A DNA stretch of 64,000 bases, from positions 4,588,001-4,652,000 of the forward strand of contig JAAXNY010000004.1 of assembly GCA_013420905.1 (NCBI GenBank), given 5' to 3'. Position numbers and translations under genes: made by a program. Source of the stretch: Collybia mongolica (Eukaryota; Basidiomycota; Agaricomycetes; Agaricales; Clitocybaceae). A model generated the notes under the pieces. The model had not been told where the DNA came from. It searched no databases and saw only the letters and a program-made list of their open reading frames with translations. Below are positions 32,628-44,649 of this stretch, in pieces (within the stretch, counting starts at the first letter, position 1; each line of letters opens with the position of its first letter).

Positions 32628-34770
32628 TTGAGAGGTGTGTGTGCAGATGGGCTGGGTTCTTATAGGCTCATCAACGGAAGTTCTATCCGTTCACTGGTTT
32701 GCGATGAATGCTGGACTGGTCCATTTTCACAAATGTCCTTCAGAAAGATAGTAAGCGGCAACGAACTTGTGTATGCGACGACTTGGAGTCGTATTCAGCA
32801 GGCCGCTGATAGCGGGTGTGCATTTTGCTCTCTTCTCATCGTCGATAAAGAGAACCACAAGGACGACGTCTCCTTTCGCCTACAGTTTGCTTCGGCTCGC
32901 CTCGCTACTAGTGGGTTCTAAAGTATTACCCTACTACGCGCACAGTTCCTCTAGGTTGAGGTCGAAGGGTATGAAATTGACATGAGCAACAATGCATTCT
33001 ACCTGTACACAACCCCTGGTACGCTGCCCTCCTGTGGCTCTTGGAGTTGATTGTTGAAATCAGAGTAGACGACCCCGCAGCCTCAGAGATTGTTGCGAAA
33101 GAGCCCCTCCGCGATGCGCAATCTCCACGAAGTTTCTCCCTAGCCCTAGATTGTCTTCGAGAGTGCACCAGAAACCACCCAATGTGCCCCAAACTAGACC
33201 TCGATACTCAGCTCCCCACTCGCGTCATTGATTGCTCTAATCTTTTTTATCCCAAGTTATTTACCAGTCAGGGTATGAAAGCGCCATACGTCGCCCTTAG
33301 CTACGTCTGGGGTGGACCACAGCCCAACTGTACAAGCACCAAGAACTTAGAAGCCTATATGGCGGAAGTTGATATCAATCACGTTCCTAAGACCATCCAG
33401 GACGCAATTCATGCAACAAATAAATTTGGCCTCCGCTACCTTTAGGTCGATGCCCTTTGCATTATACAGGACTCCGCCGATGACAAAAGGAAGGAACTCA
33501 TTCAGTTGCGCCGAATATTCCGTGATGCGTATTTCACTATCATCGCGTCGTGCGCAGAATCAGCTTTCACTGGCTTTCTTCATGACAGCCCTCCACCAGC
33601 GAAACCACCCCCACGTCTGCCATTCTGGTGTCAAGACGGCCGCGTGGGTGTTGTGTCTATGCAGCCGATGTTCACCCCGTACGACGCCATTAGCGAGCCA
33701 GTGAATTAACGCGGATGGTGTCTTGAAGAGCGCCTTCTCTCTGCTCGCAAAATTGTCTATGCATCAGACACGATTCGGTACCATTGCCAGTCAGCCATGA
33801 ACTCGATCGGCGGTGCACTCTCAACTCCCCGAGGTGCCGAGCGGCTGCCAGACGTGATGTTTGAGCCTGACGCTGCCGTGGCGGCCCACGTTGCGGGGTG
33901 GAAGCGCAGCGACTGGCGTGAGCTGGAGTTCGTCTGGGCAGACGTCATTCGGAACTACACTACTCGCGTAGTGACGAAACCCAAGGACAAGCTGACGGCG
34001 CTCGCCGGAGTTGCAGAGCAGTTTGATCGCGTCTGGCATCGAGTTCTCCAATGGGCACGGAGGCTAATGTCGTAACGCAAAGAGGAAGATACGTTGCGGG
34101 ATTATGGAAACGCACCCTGATGCGCGACCTATTGTGGTTGAGGGGCGAGGGCCCACCAAGTTCGCGGCCACTTCAATACCTCGCCCCTTCTTGGTCGTGG
34201 GCATCTATTAATGGCCAAATCAGCCTGTACCGTGCTATGCACAGGAGCCTGGACTCTGCATATCTGGATGACCCGAGTCATCTTAAATCCTGCGAGATCT
34301 TGAACTGTGATGTTATCGTGGAGGACGAGCGCCTACCACATGGACGAGTCAAATCTGGTATTTTGAAAGGGCGCACCAAAATGATGCCCACGACATGGGC
34401 TGGCGGAAGCTATGACGCGGAAATCTGCCTATTCATGGAGGAAAAAGATCCACAAGGAAGACCATCATTGATGGCTAAGGCAGGCGCAGAAAAGGCCAAC
34501 TCACTGCGCTGTATGGGAGAAGTACACATCGACAGTATCGGGGAGCTGGAAGAGCAGTTATGGCTGGTCTTTGTAATCTGGAATATTAGTTTGGAGAATA
34601 CCCATGCCGCTGGACTACTTCTCACAGACACCAGTGATGGCAAGTTCAAGCGGGTTGGGTTCTGGGAAACCCCCGAATTATCAGATAACTCAGAGGAGGA
34701 CAGGGAAATGTTATTTCTCTGGTTCGCCACGGTTGAAAACAATACAACACATGTCCTGGAAATTGTCTAA
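32628..34770 (+). pseudogene. HET-domain gene with in-frame stops
   Basis: The upstream part has VCDECWTGPFS and ARSGC-type spacing (AADSGCAFCSLL), common before basidiomycete HET domains. The HET blocks follow: YVALSYVWGGPQ, then GLRYL-stop-VDALCIIQDS, then RGWCLEERLL, and later APSWSWASI. The stop at 33443-33445 (TAG) sits where HET proteins have a tryptophan (LRYLWVDALCI). A TAA at 33707-33709 precedes RGWCLEERLL. A frame change at about 34050 lies between QFDRVWH and RYVAGLWKRTL. The first in-frame start-like codon is TTG and a short intron probably lies at about 32922-32955. The two stops make a full product unlikely. Confidence 0.85.
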
Positions 34771-35917
34771 ATTGATGAGACGATCGAGAGCTTGAAAGCG
34801 TAGGGTGGGTTCTGAGCGAGCCGAGACACAAACTCTCGGGAGATTGGGAAGATTCGGACAGCACGAGAGTATCTCTCTCAGAGTACGATATGCTGAACAG
34901 AATTTTCTCCACAGTAGGTTATGGGTCTCGTAGTATAAGTATAAACATGTGGCTGTCAGGTAAAGCACTGTAAATAGATATTGTGAAGGGCAACAGCCTG
35001 TGTAATCACGGACCCCATGGACAATGGCCCACCAATAACGCAGCGGAACTTCCAAACATATTTCGGGTTTCCAATGGGTTTCACGGGTTGTCGGGTTTCA
35101 GGAAGTCTTGGAAACTGGGAAACTTGCAATACGTAAAACTACCGATTCTAAGTCCTACTACTTTTTACTTCTCACGGAAGACCTATCATTAGCGTTGCAT
35201 TGGTGAGTTCTTTCGATGCAATACCGAGGAATTAGAACTGCCCCGTGACAATTCAAATACTATGGATGGCAGAAACATTGAAATCTGCATATCTTAGTGA
35301 TTGTATCAACGTCAATATCACGCTCAAGTCTGATTTATATACTGACTTCCTATCGTGACTTGGAGGAACCTGAAAAATTCAACGGGTGTGAAGAACCCTT
35401 ATGCCATGTTTTCACATGCTGTCGCCGCCCTGTTCGTGCTGAAGGGACCAGGGTAAGTGAACACAAATCGAATACTGATATATCCGATTTGTTTCCGTCC
35501 CGAGTCGTATCAACTCCTCACGCCGTGCTTCGAGGTACTACAGCTCTATTATCCTGCTGTTTCTCAATGGGATCGCGCTGATAATACTCCACCCGCACTG
35601 GCAGCTCTGATACAACACAGCCCAAAGCTCCGTTCACAAACTAAGAACGCGTTTTGTGTTAGATATTATCGTGTTAGCTGTTGGTTGTCATGGCTTGGCC
35701 AACACCAATATGCCTTACTTACAAATCGACAGGGTGAAGACTCGTCGCCGTCCCTCTAATGAAGTAGCATCATCGATAGGCTTCCTCTCTAGGGGTCGTT
35801 CGCTGGTCTATGCAGCCTGCACCATGCGCGCCGTTGCATGCCACCAGTGATACCCCCACCCTCAAGAATGAATCGCTGTTCCTGACCGGTTGGCTTTTAC
35901 TGGGGTTTGAAAAGCCC
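34771..35917. other. Intergenic, no gene recognised
   Basis: Several short ORFs with no domain; 35297-35760 might be fragments of an old gene but no family is recognised. Confidence 0.3.
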
Positions 35918-36277
35918 TCCGCAGCAACTTCGCGGGTATGCTATATTAAAATGGGTCTAGACATGGAAGACGCGCGTCTATTGCTCTGTGTTTCATTCCC
36001 ACTGCTAACCATTGTATGGGCTTTCTGTTTCGGTTTTTCCGCAGCAACTTCGCGGGTATGCTATATTAAAATGGGTCTAGACATGGAAGACGCGCGTCTA
36101 TTGCTCTGTGTTTCATTCCCACTGCTAACCATTGTATGGGCTTTCTGTTTCGGTTTTTCCGCAGCAACTTCGCGGGTATGCTATATTAAAATGGGTCTAG
36201 ACATGGAAGACGCGCGTCTATTGCTCTGTGTTTCATTCCCACTGCTAACCATTGTATGGGCTTTCTGTTTCGGTTTT
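35918..36277 (+). repeat. Three identical 120 bp tandem copies
   Basis: Units 35918-36037, 36038-36157 and 36158-36277 are base-for-base identical. Each begins TCCGCAGCAACTTCGCGGGTATG. The unit has a GTATG donor-like site, a TGCTAAC branch-like site, a long pyrimidine tract (CTTTCTGTTTCGGTTTTT) and CCGCAG, so one period resembles an intron of 109 bp plus an 11 nt exon. As 120 is divisible by three, it also gives a 40-residue repeat in an open frame. Perfect identity implies very recent copying or an assembly effect. Confidence 0.97.
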
Positions 36278-36376
36278 GTAACTGTCTTTGAAAACACAGC
36301 TTTGGGGATGAAGGAGTGTGGCAAAATGCAACAAACGGATCTGGATCTGATACCATCAAGAAACCTACTCATCGCC

Positions 36377-37479
36377 TTACTTGATAATGACGCCGGATAT
36401 ATCAGCAAACCACGCGCGCTGGTCCTTTGGGGAGGCCCATTCGTCCGTATGTCCTGCGAAGAACGGATTAACACCGATCATAAGGAAGCTGTATATATCT
36501 CACCTCCAAAGAAAGTCTGAAAATGCATTCCTTTGATCCTCGCATCGGGGGAGTCGCATAATGTCAGATGCGTCGCTAAAATAACTGAGGTACCATCAAT
36601 CCAAATTTGAATCTCGCCTATAAGTGCACCACGCGTCAGTGAAAGTGGGGTATTAAATGAGCAGAACCGTAACCATTCTCTTTGCCGTGATCGTTGAGTT
36701 TGATACGGAATGCGACGGCAACCCATTGGCCAATAGCGATATCGAAGTGAAACGAACCACGGCCGACTGAAAACCCGTAATCTGGGTTGGCTTTGGAGGA
36801 AGGTGGAACAGCAAGGAGATGCTTCGAGTTTCCTGGCGTTAAGGGAAGATACGTGTAGAGTTCACCGACAGAGTTGGGTCTGAAGGTTGCATAAATGTGA
36901 TGCCGCTATCATGACAACGAATTAATGTACCTCCACATGGGCCTCAGGTTAAAGCATTTGCATCGATCATCTTGCCTACCACCAGTGCAACTGTATGCCA
37001 AATCTCCAACTCCTCCGACTGATAATGGTTTTATGAGCTCATCAGGTCCAACGCTGAATTTTGCAGGACTCACAAACGCCCGGGAGCTTTCCCCCTTTAA
37101 CCCACTCCCAACCTTCCTCTAGCATCATTCGGTAGCTAAACACCGCCTCCTTCGCCCCATTAGCGAGGTGCTCAGCGAAGCCCTTTGGCCCAGAGACATG
37201 AAAAGTGAAACCGCCGGGAATTTTGCCGGCCGGATTGATACTGCCTTTTGGATAGAAGGCTTCCCATGCTTTCTTAGGAGGTGAGATAGCTGATCTAGAG
37301 GATTTACAGGCTGGCGGAGTAACAGTCTTGTGAGACGTTCGTGGCGATTTCTTATGTACGCCTAATGCGTGGTCCTCAAACTCGACATGTTCGACTCTGT
37401 CGTGTCGGATGGAGCTCGTTGTAAAGCCAGAATGAAATTCTGCAACTGGAAAAAGATGTGATAGGTCTGGTTTATGCAT
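36377..37479 (-). CDS. Polysaccharide lyase family 14 (glucuronan/alginate lyase-like)
   Basis: Predicted lyase that cleaves uronic-acid polymers by beta-elimination. Exons read on the minus strand give WEAFYPKGSINP, GGFTFHVSGPKGFAE, AVFSYRMMLEEGWEW-KGGKLPGV, FGGVGDLAYSCTGGRQ, FNLRPMWR, GELYTYLPLT, DYGFSVGRGSF, then GEIQIWIDGTSVI and GMHFQTFFGG, and finally DEWASPKDQRAWFADISG. This is the usual PL14 order in agaricomycetes. Four introns (starting at 37073, near 36933, 36672 and 36500) keep the frame, and the stop is at 36377-36379. The ATG at 37479 gives no signal peptide, and the first 85 residues are poorly conserved, so the true start may lie in an unrecognised upstream exon. The catalytic residues are not assigned. 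The gene overlaps an antisense ORF that I reject. Confidence 0.85.
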
Positions 37480-37738
37480 CACAAATGTTTTACGCTTCAA
37501 AAAAAAGTTTGGGGGAAGTAGGAAGGAAGAGAGGTCACGGTGCTTGTACGTGTTAACTTGGCGAAGTCGTTGTTTGGCACGGCGACCAAAGCTGTTTTGC
37601 CACAAATACAGGCTTCGAACTTGGCTCCACACTGTCCACCTGTACCAATACTGCAACTCTCAAGCTCGAGGGTCCACGGCAAGTAAATGCACAAATTCAA
37701 ATCACACCCAATACATCGCGGTTCTAGTAACTACAAAC

Positions 37739-38318
37739 CTAAACGTCTGAACTGAACTGATCAGGGGGGTAAATTTGACATGTACAGTTTTTATGTGATT
37801 TCGAGACTGAATCGAGGATAGCGTCCTGCAAGGCTGGAGCATTTTTCATGATCGGCCAAGAAGCAATCGCTAGGGGGATGTTGATTCTCGAGGTATGTTC
37901 TTCGGACCAGTAAAGACTTCCTTGATTTGTACGTTCGCTTAATGTCTTGCTGAGAAGTTGGTTCAGGGAAGACGCTGTATACTCCAACCTTTCATTGTTC
38001 AATGGAGAGCAGAAACTGTCACGAAGAGAAACATACAAAAACGTGGCTCGCACAGCCACTTGTCAGTTTGGCGACTAACGTCTGACCAATCCCGACCCCG
38101 ACCTTCACTGGGCCAATTAAATGCTTACCTGGGTCTGAGCCCATCCCTGAAAACACAGGGCGCAGCGGAGGTTCCCCAAGGATCACCATACATTCCAAGT
38201 TTCGGAAAGGCAAAACGTCGGCCAATGCCTGCAGCCCGATCAATATGTACGCCTTTCCCCGCAACTTGTCACTAAGCACGATTCCAACGCGATCCAATTT
38301 AACACTCGTCAGCACCAC
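37739..38318 (-). CDS. Hypothetical protein, two exons, start unresolved
   Basis: A frame from 38318 joins, by an intron of about 75 nt (donor GTAAGC near 38130, acceptor ACAAG near 38060), to one ending at 37739. The result is about 165 residues with leucine-rich character (LIGLQALADVLPFRNLECMVI, then NNERLEYTASSLNQLL). This resembles the carboxy half of agaricomycete F-box/LRR-like proteins, but no F-box is visible and the upstream codon at 38318 is GTG. It could be a remnant. Low confidence. Confidence 0.3.
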
Positions 38319-40119
38319 GTTGCAGGTACGTACGGAACAATCCTCTATTTTTTAGATGTTACTCATTCATGAATCTTCATCAGCCAGCCATGGACAGGAA
38401 CTGATCACGTCACTGAATGCCAACATCTGAATCTTCCGATTTTCCCCGCATCCTGTTCTTTTCCATATTGCGGCCCGCCACTAACTAGCCCACACTTTCT
38501 TTCTGCCAAACGAAGAACGTCTGTTGCGCCATAGCCGTTATTAACGTTACAGCGCAGAGTGATATACCAGCAGGTAGCGTTGAGACGGCCCTTGCTTGGC
38601 GTGATGTGTTCTCCCATGCTCTGATGCAACGGACGACGCTCATCACACGAATGTTTCCCCAACCTGACAATGTGCTCAATAAAGGGGATTGCACTCCATC
38701 GATGACTAACCCCTCAAGCGATGACGGATTGGAGGTACATTCTGCTGCCCTGTTCCCCGCGTCATTGTATCTCACACTCTCGTGAATATAACCACATCAA
38801 GTAGCGGTTTCCGGACTGAGAAAACGAAACTGATTCGGCCCATCTATTTACTATGAAGGAACTCTTTCTGTAGGTCCTTCTTAGACCCGTTTACTCGAAT
38901 GTGCCTTAACTCCCGCGGCAGATGCGCAGCGCTGTGTCTTCTTTCCGTCCGCCAAACCCCGGAACTTCTCTTTTTTTTGTTGGATGTCTCTGACAATATG
39001 TCTTAGCAGATCAGCAACGATCTCTGTTTGACTTCATGGAGGTTGGGCGGTCGTCTGATCCCGTGACTCTGCATAACTCGATCAATGGAGTTACGGAATA
39101 TATACGAGACTGTTACTGTCAAATCCCACTATACGCACGTTGAGAAGCGTGGCTGTAAGGAGTTTTGGGAATATGAACCGTTCCACATGTGCGTATCCGA
39201 TTCATAGTTGTTCCTGGTGCTTATCCTGCTTTCAAAGCTTTTTGCATCCTGCAGTTATAGACCCGGGCATGCCACAGCGGGACCGAAGCTGGTCTCGGAA
39301 CACTGAGGATTTGATCTATCTCAGGCTTTCCGACGCGAAGGGTCAGCATGTGGCCAAACCCTTTGTGCCCACTCACTACCCCGACTTTCTCTCCGCAAAA
39401 GACACTGGGCCACTGTGACTGACCTACATTCCACCGGTGTAATTAGGAGAGCGGACCCAGGTTACCTCCGCGACTCCTTGGCCATACTCTCAGAATCCTT
39501 CTGCTCACCTGTTCATATTTTCGCATTTCGCATCGCCTTTTGTGGTCCTGATTTGCAACCAACATCATATTTCGCATTCGCTCCACAAACCACCACTACC
39601 GTAAGACCTTAAGCCTCGATTCTGACGAATTACTGATTGGGTACATTGCTAAGGCCCCGCAGGACGCCAATACCATTCATCTCGCAGATCCATCACATAA
39701 TTTCAATCCTAAAACATTTGCACGTTTACCTACACGACCGTAGTCGGCGATATCATGCTTTTTTTTTCTCATGCCTGAAGAGGGCCAAGTCAAAAGATCA
39801 AAAACGCTCAACAATGCATACGGTCGTATCTCAAAAGAGCGCTGTTGGGATGGCCGCAAGAGTCAGTTCAACTCCAGCACAAGCGAGTGTGCCTTAAACC
39901 TCAACACAGATTCCTCGACTACGACCGCTTGACAAGACCTGTTCAAACTGACAGATCTCCTGATATGATGGCGCCGATTCGTCCGAATCATCACTACGCC
40001 CGAATCTCCAATAGATCCCCTGCACTACGCCGACAGCCTCGGATTCCGTATGATACCCATACATATAAAAACGAGACATGCAGACATATCACCACCCATC
40101 CACACCACTAAATCGCAAA
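38319..40119. promoter_or_regulatory. Long intergenic region upstream of the second reductase gene
   Basis: No convincing gene; ORFs at 38405-39897 have no domain. TATAAAA at 40064-40070 lies 56 bp before the ATG at 40120, matching the TATA spacing (65 bp) of the paralogue at 23958. Confidence 0.45.
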
Positions 40120-43100
40120 ATGTCTTCTGCCGCGCACGTCCTTCCGCCATTGGACAGCTCTCCGACAATCCTGGATGCCTTAGACTTCCATGTCGAGAAC
40201 AATGCGGACCAGGCGATGTACATGTACAGCGAGAACGCTGAAGATCAGAAGATCACGTCGATATCTTATCTCGAGTTTACCCGCGCTACTCACCGCGTCG
40301 CCCACACTTTCCGGCCAAATCACCAGGGAACTAGCCGTCAGGTTGTTGGAGTCATCATGCTCGTCGACAGTCTTCTATATCAGGCGACCACTGTCGGCCT
40401 CATGAGGGCCGGATTGACTGTGAGTCCATTGCAGATTGTGCGTATTACTGTTCGTTAACGCGTACCCTTAGCCGTTCCCCATGTCGCCCCGAGTTACTCC
40501 GGCTGCAGTCATTCATATGATGAAGAAAACAAATTGCCATCGTATCGTTACTACCCAAGAAACGCTCCAAGATCTTGTTGCCGGAATCAAGACCGAGCTT
40601 GCGAGCGAACCCACTCCATATGATTTACAAATCGACGAAATACCTAATATCAGAGAAATATTCCCTAATCTCGGTGCCGAGACCGCTCAAGATCCATTCG
40701 TGCCTTACCCAAATGTGACTCAAGATAAGGAAGAGACTGCACTTTATTTGCATTCCTCGGGTAGTACAGGTTTCCCTAAACCTATTCCATTGTCCTTCTT
40801 GTCTCTCTACGAATGGGTTTCATTCGGTAAGTTGCCTTTGTACATTACCGCCGACTTTCTAAATAATTCTTTCACCAGGTATGCGAGCACTCGGGACAGT
40901 CGAACCAAGAATGCGCATGGGCGGTCAGGCGTCTCCATCTTTCCACACCCTCGGTATCTATACACAGCTCTTACACACGGTATATTGCGGAGCCATCGTG
41001 TCGCTATATCCCCCCATCGTGTTCTCCAAGAAGGATCTACCTATCGCTCCTACTTCAGATAATATTATCGACCATCTCCGAAGAACCCAATGCATGGGTC
41101 TCGTAATTATCCCTTCTATCGTTCAAATCTGGTCGCACTCCCAAGAGGCTATCGACTACCTAAAGACATTATTGATGGTCGTAAGTACATGCCCGTGTTT
41201 CGTTGACGATTTCTCCTTTGCTCATATCTAAATTAGGGATACTCTGGCGGACCCCTGGCCGAAAAGCTTGGAAACGCTCTAGCCGAGGCTGGCGTCAACG
41301 TTAAAGTTGTTTATGGCGCTACAGAGTTCGGAGCCCCTGCTGCTCTGCAGCTCGTCCGTGGCGAAGAGAAGGATTGGGAATGGATGGAATTCAGCCCCAA
41401 GACAAATATTCGATGGGTCGAGGAAGGACCTGGAAAGTACGAAGCCCAGTTCTTGGTGAGCTGTCCGGTATCATAGTGAAACGCACCGACATTGATGGTG
41501 AAACCCGCAGACATCGGAAGGGCATCACCCTAGTATTGAGAACATGGAAGACGCGAGAGGCTATGCAACGTCTGATCTCTTCGAAAAGCACCCGACTAAA
41601 CCCAATCACTGGAGAGTGTATGTATCATCACTTTATGCACACGTTTCTATCACTAAATGGGTTTATTAAAATACAGTGTTGGCCGGAAGGACGATGTCAT
41701 CATCCACTCGACTGGTGAAAAGACCGTCCCTGCTCCGATGGAAAATATCATGGGCAGCAACTCTTAGTCTGTGCCATTCCTCCATTGCTTTCTTTCCAAG
41801 CTTATATTTTTATACAGTGTGAGGGACGCGGTCATGTTCGGCCGTGAACACGAACAGGCTGGCGTTCTCATCGAGACCACAGCTGAGTATGCCATCGACC
41901 CATCTGATCTCACACAACTCGCAGGATTACGAAACAAGCTCTGGTATGGTGACCACTGCGTTCCTGTGAATGTCAAACTTACACTTCTCGCCTCAGGCCT
42001 ATCATTGAGGAGGCAAATAAAGGCGCTCCAGCCTACAGCAGGATCTACAAAGAGATGATCTTGGTCGCTTCTCTTGAGAAACCTCTTCCCCGTGCGCCTA
42101 AAGGAACCGTTATGAGAAAAGCCGCTCTCGCTGCCTATAACGAGGAGATCGAGGCATTGTAAGTTCAAAGAGTATTAGAACATCGTGGCTGCGTGTTAAC
42201 AGTTCACACCTCCAGATATGCCACCGTCGAGTCTTCCACCGGTGGAGAGAATGTTGTCCCTCCTGAAAACTGGGAATTGGCAACCGTTCACCCATGGCTC
42301 GTCTCCCACGCCGAGGATATCTACACTGCAGCGAAGTTGTCGCCTTCGAAAGATTTGTTCGAACAAGGCTTCGACAGGTAAGGTCAGATGGAATATCGCC
42401 ATAACACGTCCTCACTCCTTCCTTAGTTTGAGCGCGACCTTCTTGCGCCTCCGGATTACTAGTGCCTTACGAGCATCTAAAGAGCTTGCCAAGGCAGTAG
42501 ATATGGTCACGCAGAACATCGTCTACAACTATCCCACTCTCGACTCCTTGGCTGACTTCATCGTGGGAATAGCCGCTGCCCCGACCGGATCACGACCCCA
42601 AAAGGCTCAAGGTGGACCAGAGGCCATCGAAAAGATGATCAAAAAATACACCTCGGGCCTGGACAACAACACCACCCTCGGATCCGCCAAGGCCCAAGAC
42701 CGAGTCGTTCTCCTGACAGGATCTACTGGTAACATCGGAGCTCAGATCCTCACGGACCTTCTCGAAGACAAGGGTGTTTATAAAATCTATGCCTTGAACC
42801 GCGCATCTTCTGGGTCTCAATCTATACTCGATCGTCATAGGACGAGATTCGAGGATAAGGGACTCGATGCTTCCCTTTTGAAATCAGAGAAGCTTGTTTT
42901 CGTCAATGGCGACACCTCGGAAGAGCGATTGGGTTTGGACGAGGCGACATATAACGAGGTTTGTATTCCTTACTGGCGCCCATTGGTTTATCTCTAATTA
43001 AATCATAGATTCGCAACTCCGTTGCGATTATTGTTCATGGTGCTTGGAGATTGGACTTCAACCTGACTCTTGCGTCTTTCGAGGGGAACGTCCGGGGAAC

Positions 43101-44076
43101 TCGCAACCTCATTGACATGGCCCGCTCAAGTCCACACGCGTCGTCCATCCGGTTCTTGTTCATGTCTTCTGTCTCCTCAGCGCAATCCTGGGACAAATCG
43201 AAGGGTTGGTATCCTGAAGAGACACTCCTCGATGCATCTATTGCAGCTGGCAGTGGCTACGGAGAAGGGAAATATGTAACCGAACGAGTATGCTTTGTCT
43301 TTAATCGAAACATTGTATATAGAACTAATTCTGGGTGATATAGATTCTTGCACAGAGCGGACTCCAGGCAACGTCGCTGAGAATCGGTCAGGTCAGTGGT
43401 GGTCTGCCAAATGGCGCATGGGCGACATCCGACTGGGTACCCATCCTCGTGAAATCGAGTATCGCACTCGGAGCCTTACCAAATGCACCGGGGGTACGTT
43501 TTTTTGTTAGTCAACTAAAATTCTCATTAACGGTTTCATAGTTCGTGTCGTGGATCCCAATGGACGCTGTAGCACGAGCTATCCTTGACGTTGGGTTTGC
43601 AAGAAAGTCGCCCCCTGGGGCCCTCAATATTGTACACCCACAACCGATACCATGGGTGTCGATGATCAGCGCCATCAGCAGTGCCTTGTCCGCGGAATTG
43701 AATATCGAGGCTCTTCCCTTGATTTCGTTTAAGGAATGGGTTTCTCGATTGGAGGAAAAATCCAAGACGGCCAAGGATGACGATCTCAAGAAGATCGTAC
43801 GTGGCCCCTTCACCCATTCATACCCACATCCACTAATATAATTTGACCTTACAGCCGGCTGTGAAACTTCTAGATTTCTTCAGGGGGATTGCAATGAACA
43901 ATGAGGACTTCGCCAAAGCGAAGGATGGAGTTTTCGAGAGTGGTGGACTTGCGATCTTCCAGACCGATAAGGCGCAGGAGATTAGCAGAACGATGCGAAG
44001 CCTGCCACAGGTTGGCGATGAAGACGCCAAGCAGTGGATTGGGTATTGGAACCGGGTTGGTCTCTTCGCTCAATAG
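40120..44076 (+). CDS. NRPS-like carboxylate reductase (A-T-R), copy 2
   Basis: Paralogue of 23958-27935 with the same domain order and intron positions. The ATG at 40120 (MSSAAHVLPPL) is preferred over an in-frame upstream one at 40078 because it matches the start of copy 1. The adenylation domain carries LHSSGSTGFPKP, YGATEFGAP and the AVMFGREHEQAGVLIE block. The carrier domain has FEQGFDSLSA, again with the serine codon split by an intron. The reductase domain carries VVLLTGSTGNIG, VHGAWRLDFN and SGYGEGKYVTER. No stop or frameshift was found. One intron uses TA|GTCTGT at 41767 and still joins in frame. Expected chemistry is ATP-dependent activation of an acid and NADPH-dependent release as aldehyde. 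The substrate pocket may differ from copy 1: copy 1 has IYGGTEFGAPTYVEV where copy 2 has VYGATEFGAPAALQL. Confidence 0.93.
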
Positions 44077-44649
44077 TTAAAAAATAATAATATCGTCTCT
44101 CGCATACTCACTACATACATACACATACTGCTGGTCCTGTAATTGCATTTAATCACAATAGATTTCACACACCCTGCTATACGTCTTGTGACCCACGGGT
44201 CATGGAAAAGTGGTCCTTAACAGGCCTTCCAACACCCCGAGACCACCGCCAAAGACGGAACACGTAAAACCGATTGATAAGTTCACCACATGTCATGTCG
44301 GTAAACACAACGCACCGACTTGTCCGCCCGTGAGCGTTCATCCGGCATGAGAGGCGCCAAAGATTGGGCGGGAGTTGGTAGTAGATAATCGCGCCATCAA
44401 TGTCTTGGCATCGCGCTCGTTGCGAGTAAATTCCTAACTGCAGTAGTCAGGCGACCTCTATCCATGCTGCCTCGGAGGTATTGTGATTTTCCAACTTTAT
44501 ACTAAGGCTTGAGTGAGATGCTTTAAGGCCCTGCGCCGCAGTCGTCGTGGCGCCCACAACAATGACGTTAATCTCCTTCCATCAAATCTTTCGTACTTAA
44601 AAGGAGTCATTGCAGTCAACGTACAACAGTACAGCTTCGTTGTGCTCCT
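44077..44649 (+). promoter_or_regulatory. Promoter region with block conserved before both membrane-protein genes
   Basis: Bases about 44503-44572 match 47428-47490 closely. They share CTTGAGTGAGATGC, CCTGCGCCGCAGTCGT, GTGGCGCCC and a TGACGT core. An upstream stretch (CAGTCAGGCGACCT) is also shared. The block lies about 80-150 bp before each ATG and is more conserved than the surrounding spacer, which suggests shared regulation; TGACGT resembles a bZIP/CRE site. Confidence 0.6.

Noticed and set aside
35810..36520. 236-residue ORF with three hydrophobic 40-residue repeats, as a membrane protein gene
   Set aside because: Its last 140 bases are antisense to the last exon of the PL14 gene, its start has no known domain, and the repeat unit carries strong intron signals. 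I kept it only as a repeat.
37480..37656. N-terminal extension of the PL14 frame to 37656
   Set aside because: The added residues are neither a signal peptide nor PL14-like; the start at 37479 is safer, though still uncertain.
39140..39612. Plus-strand ORFs as a small secreted protein gene
   Set aside because: No signal peptide, no domain and no sensible splice join; left as intergenic.
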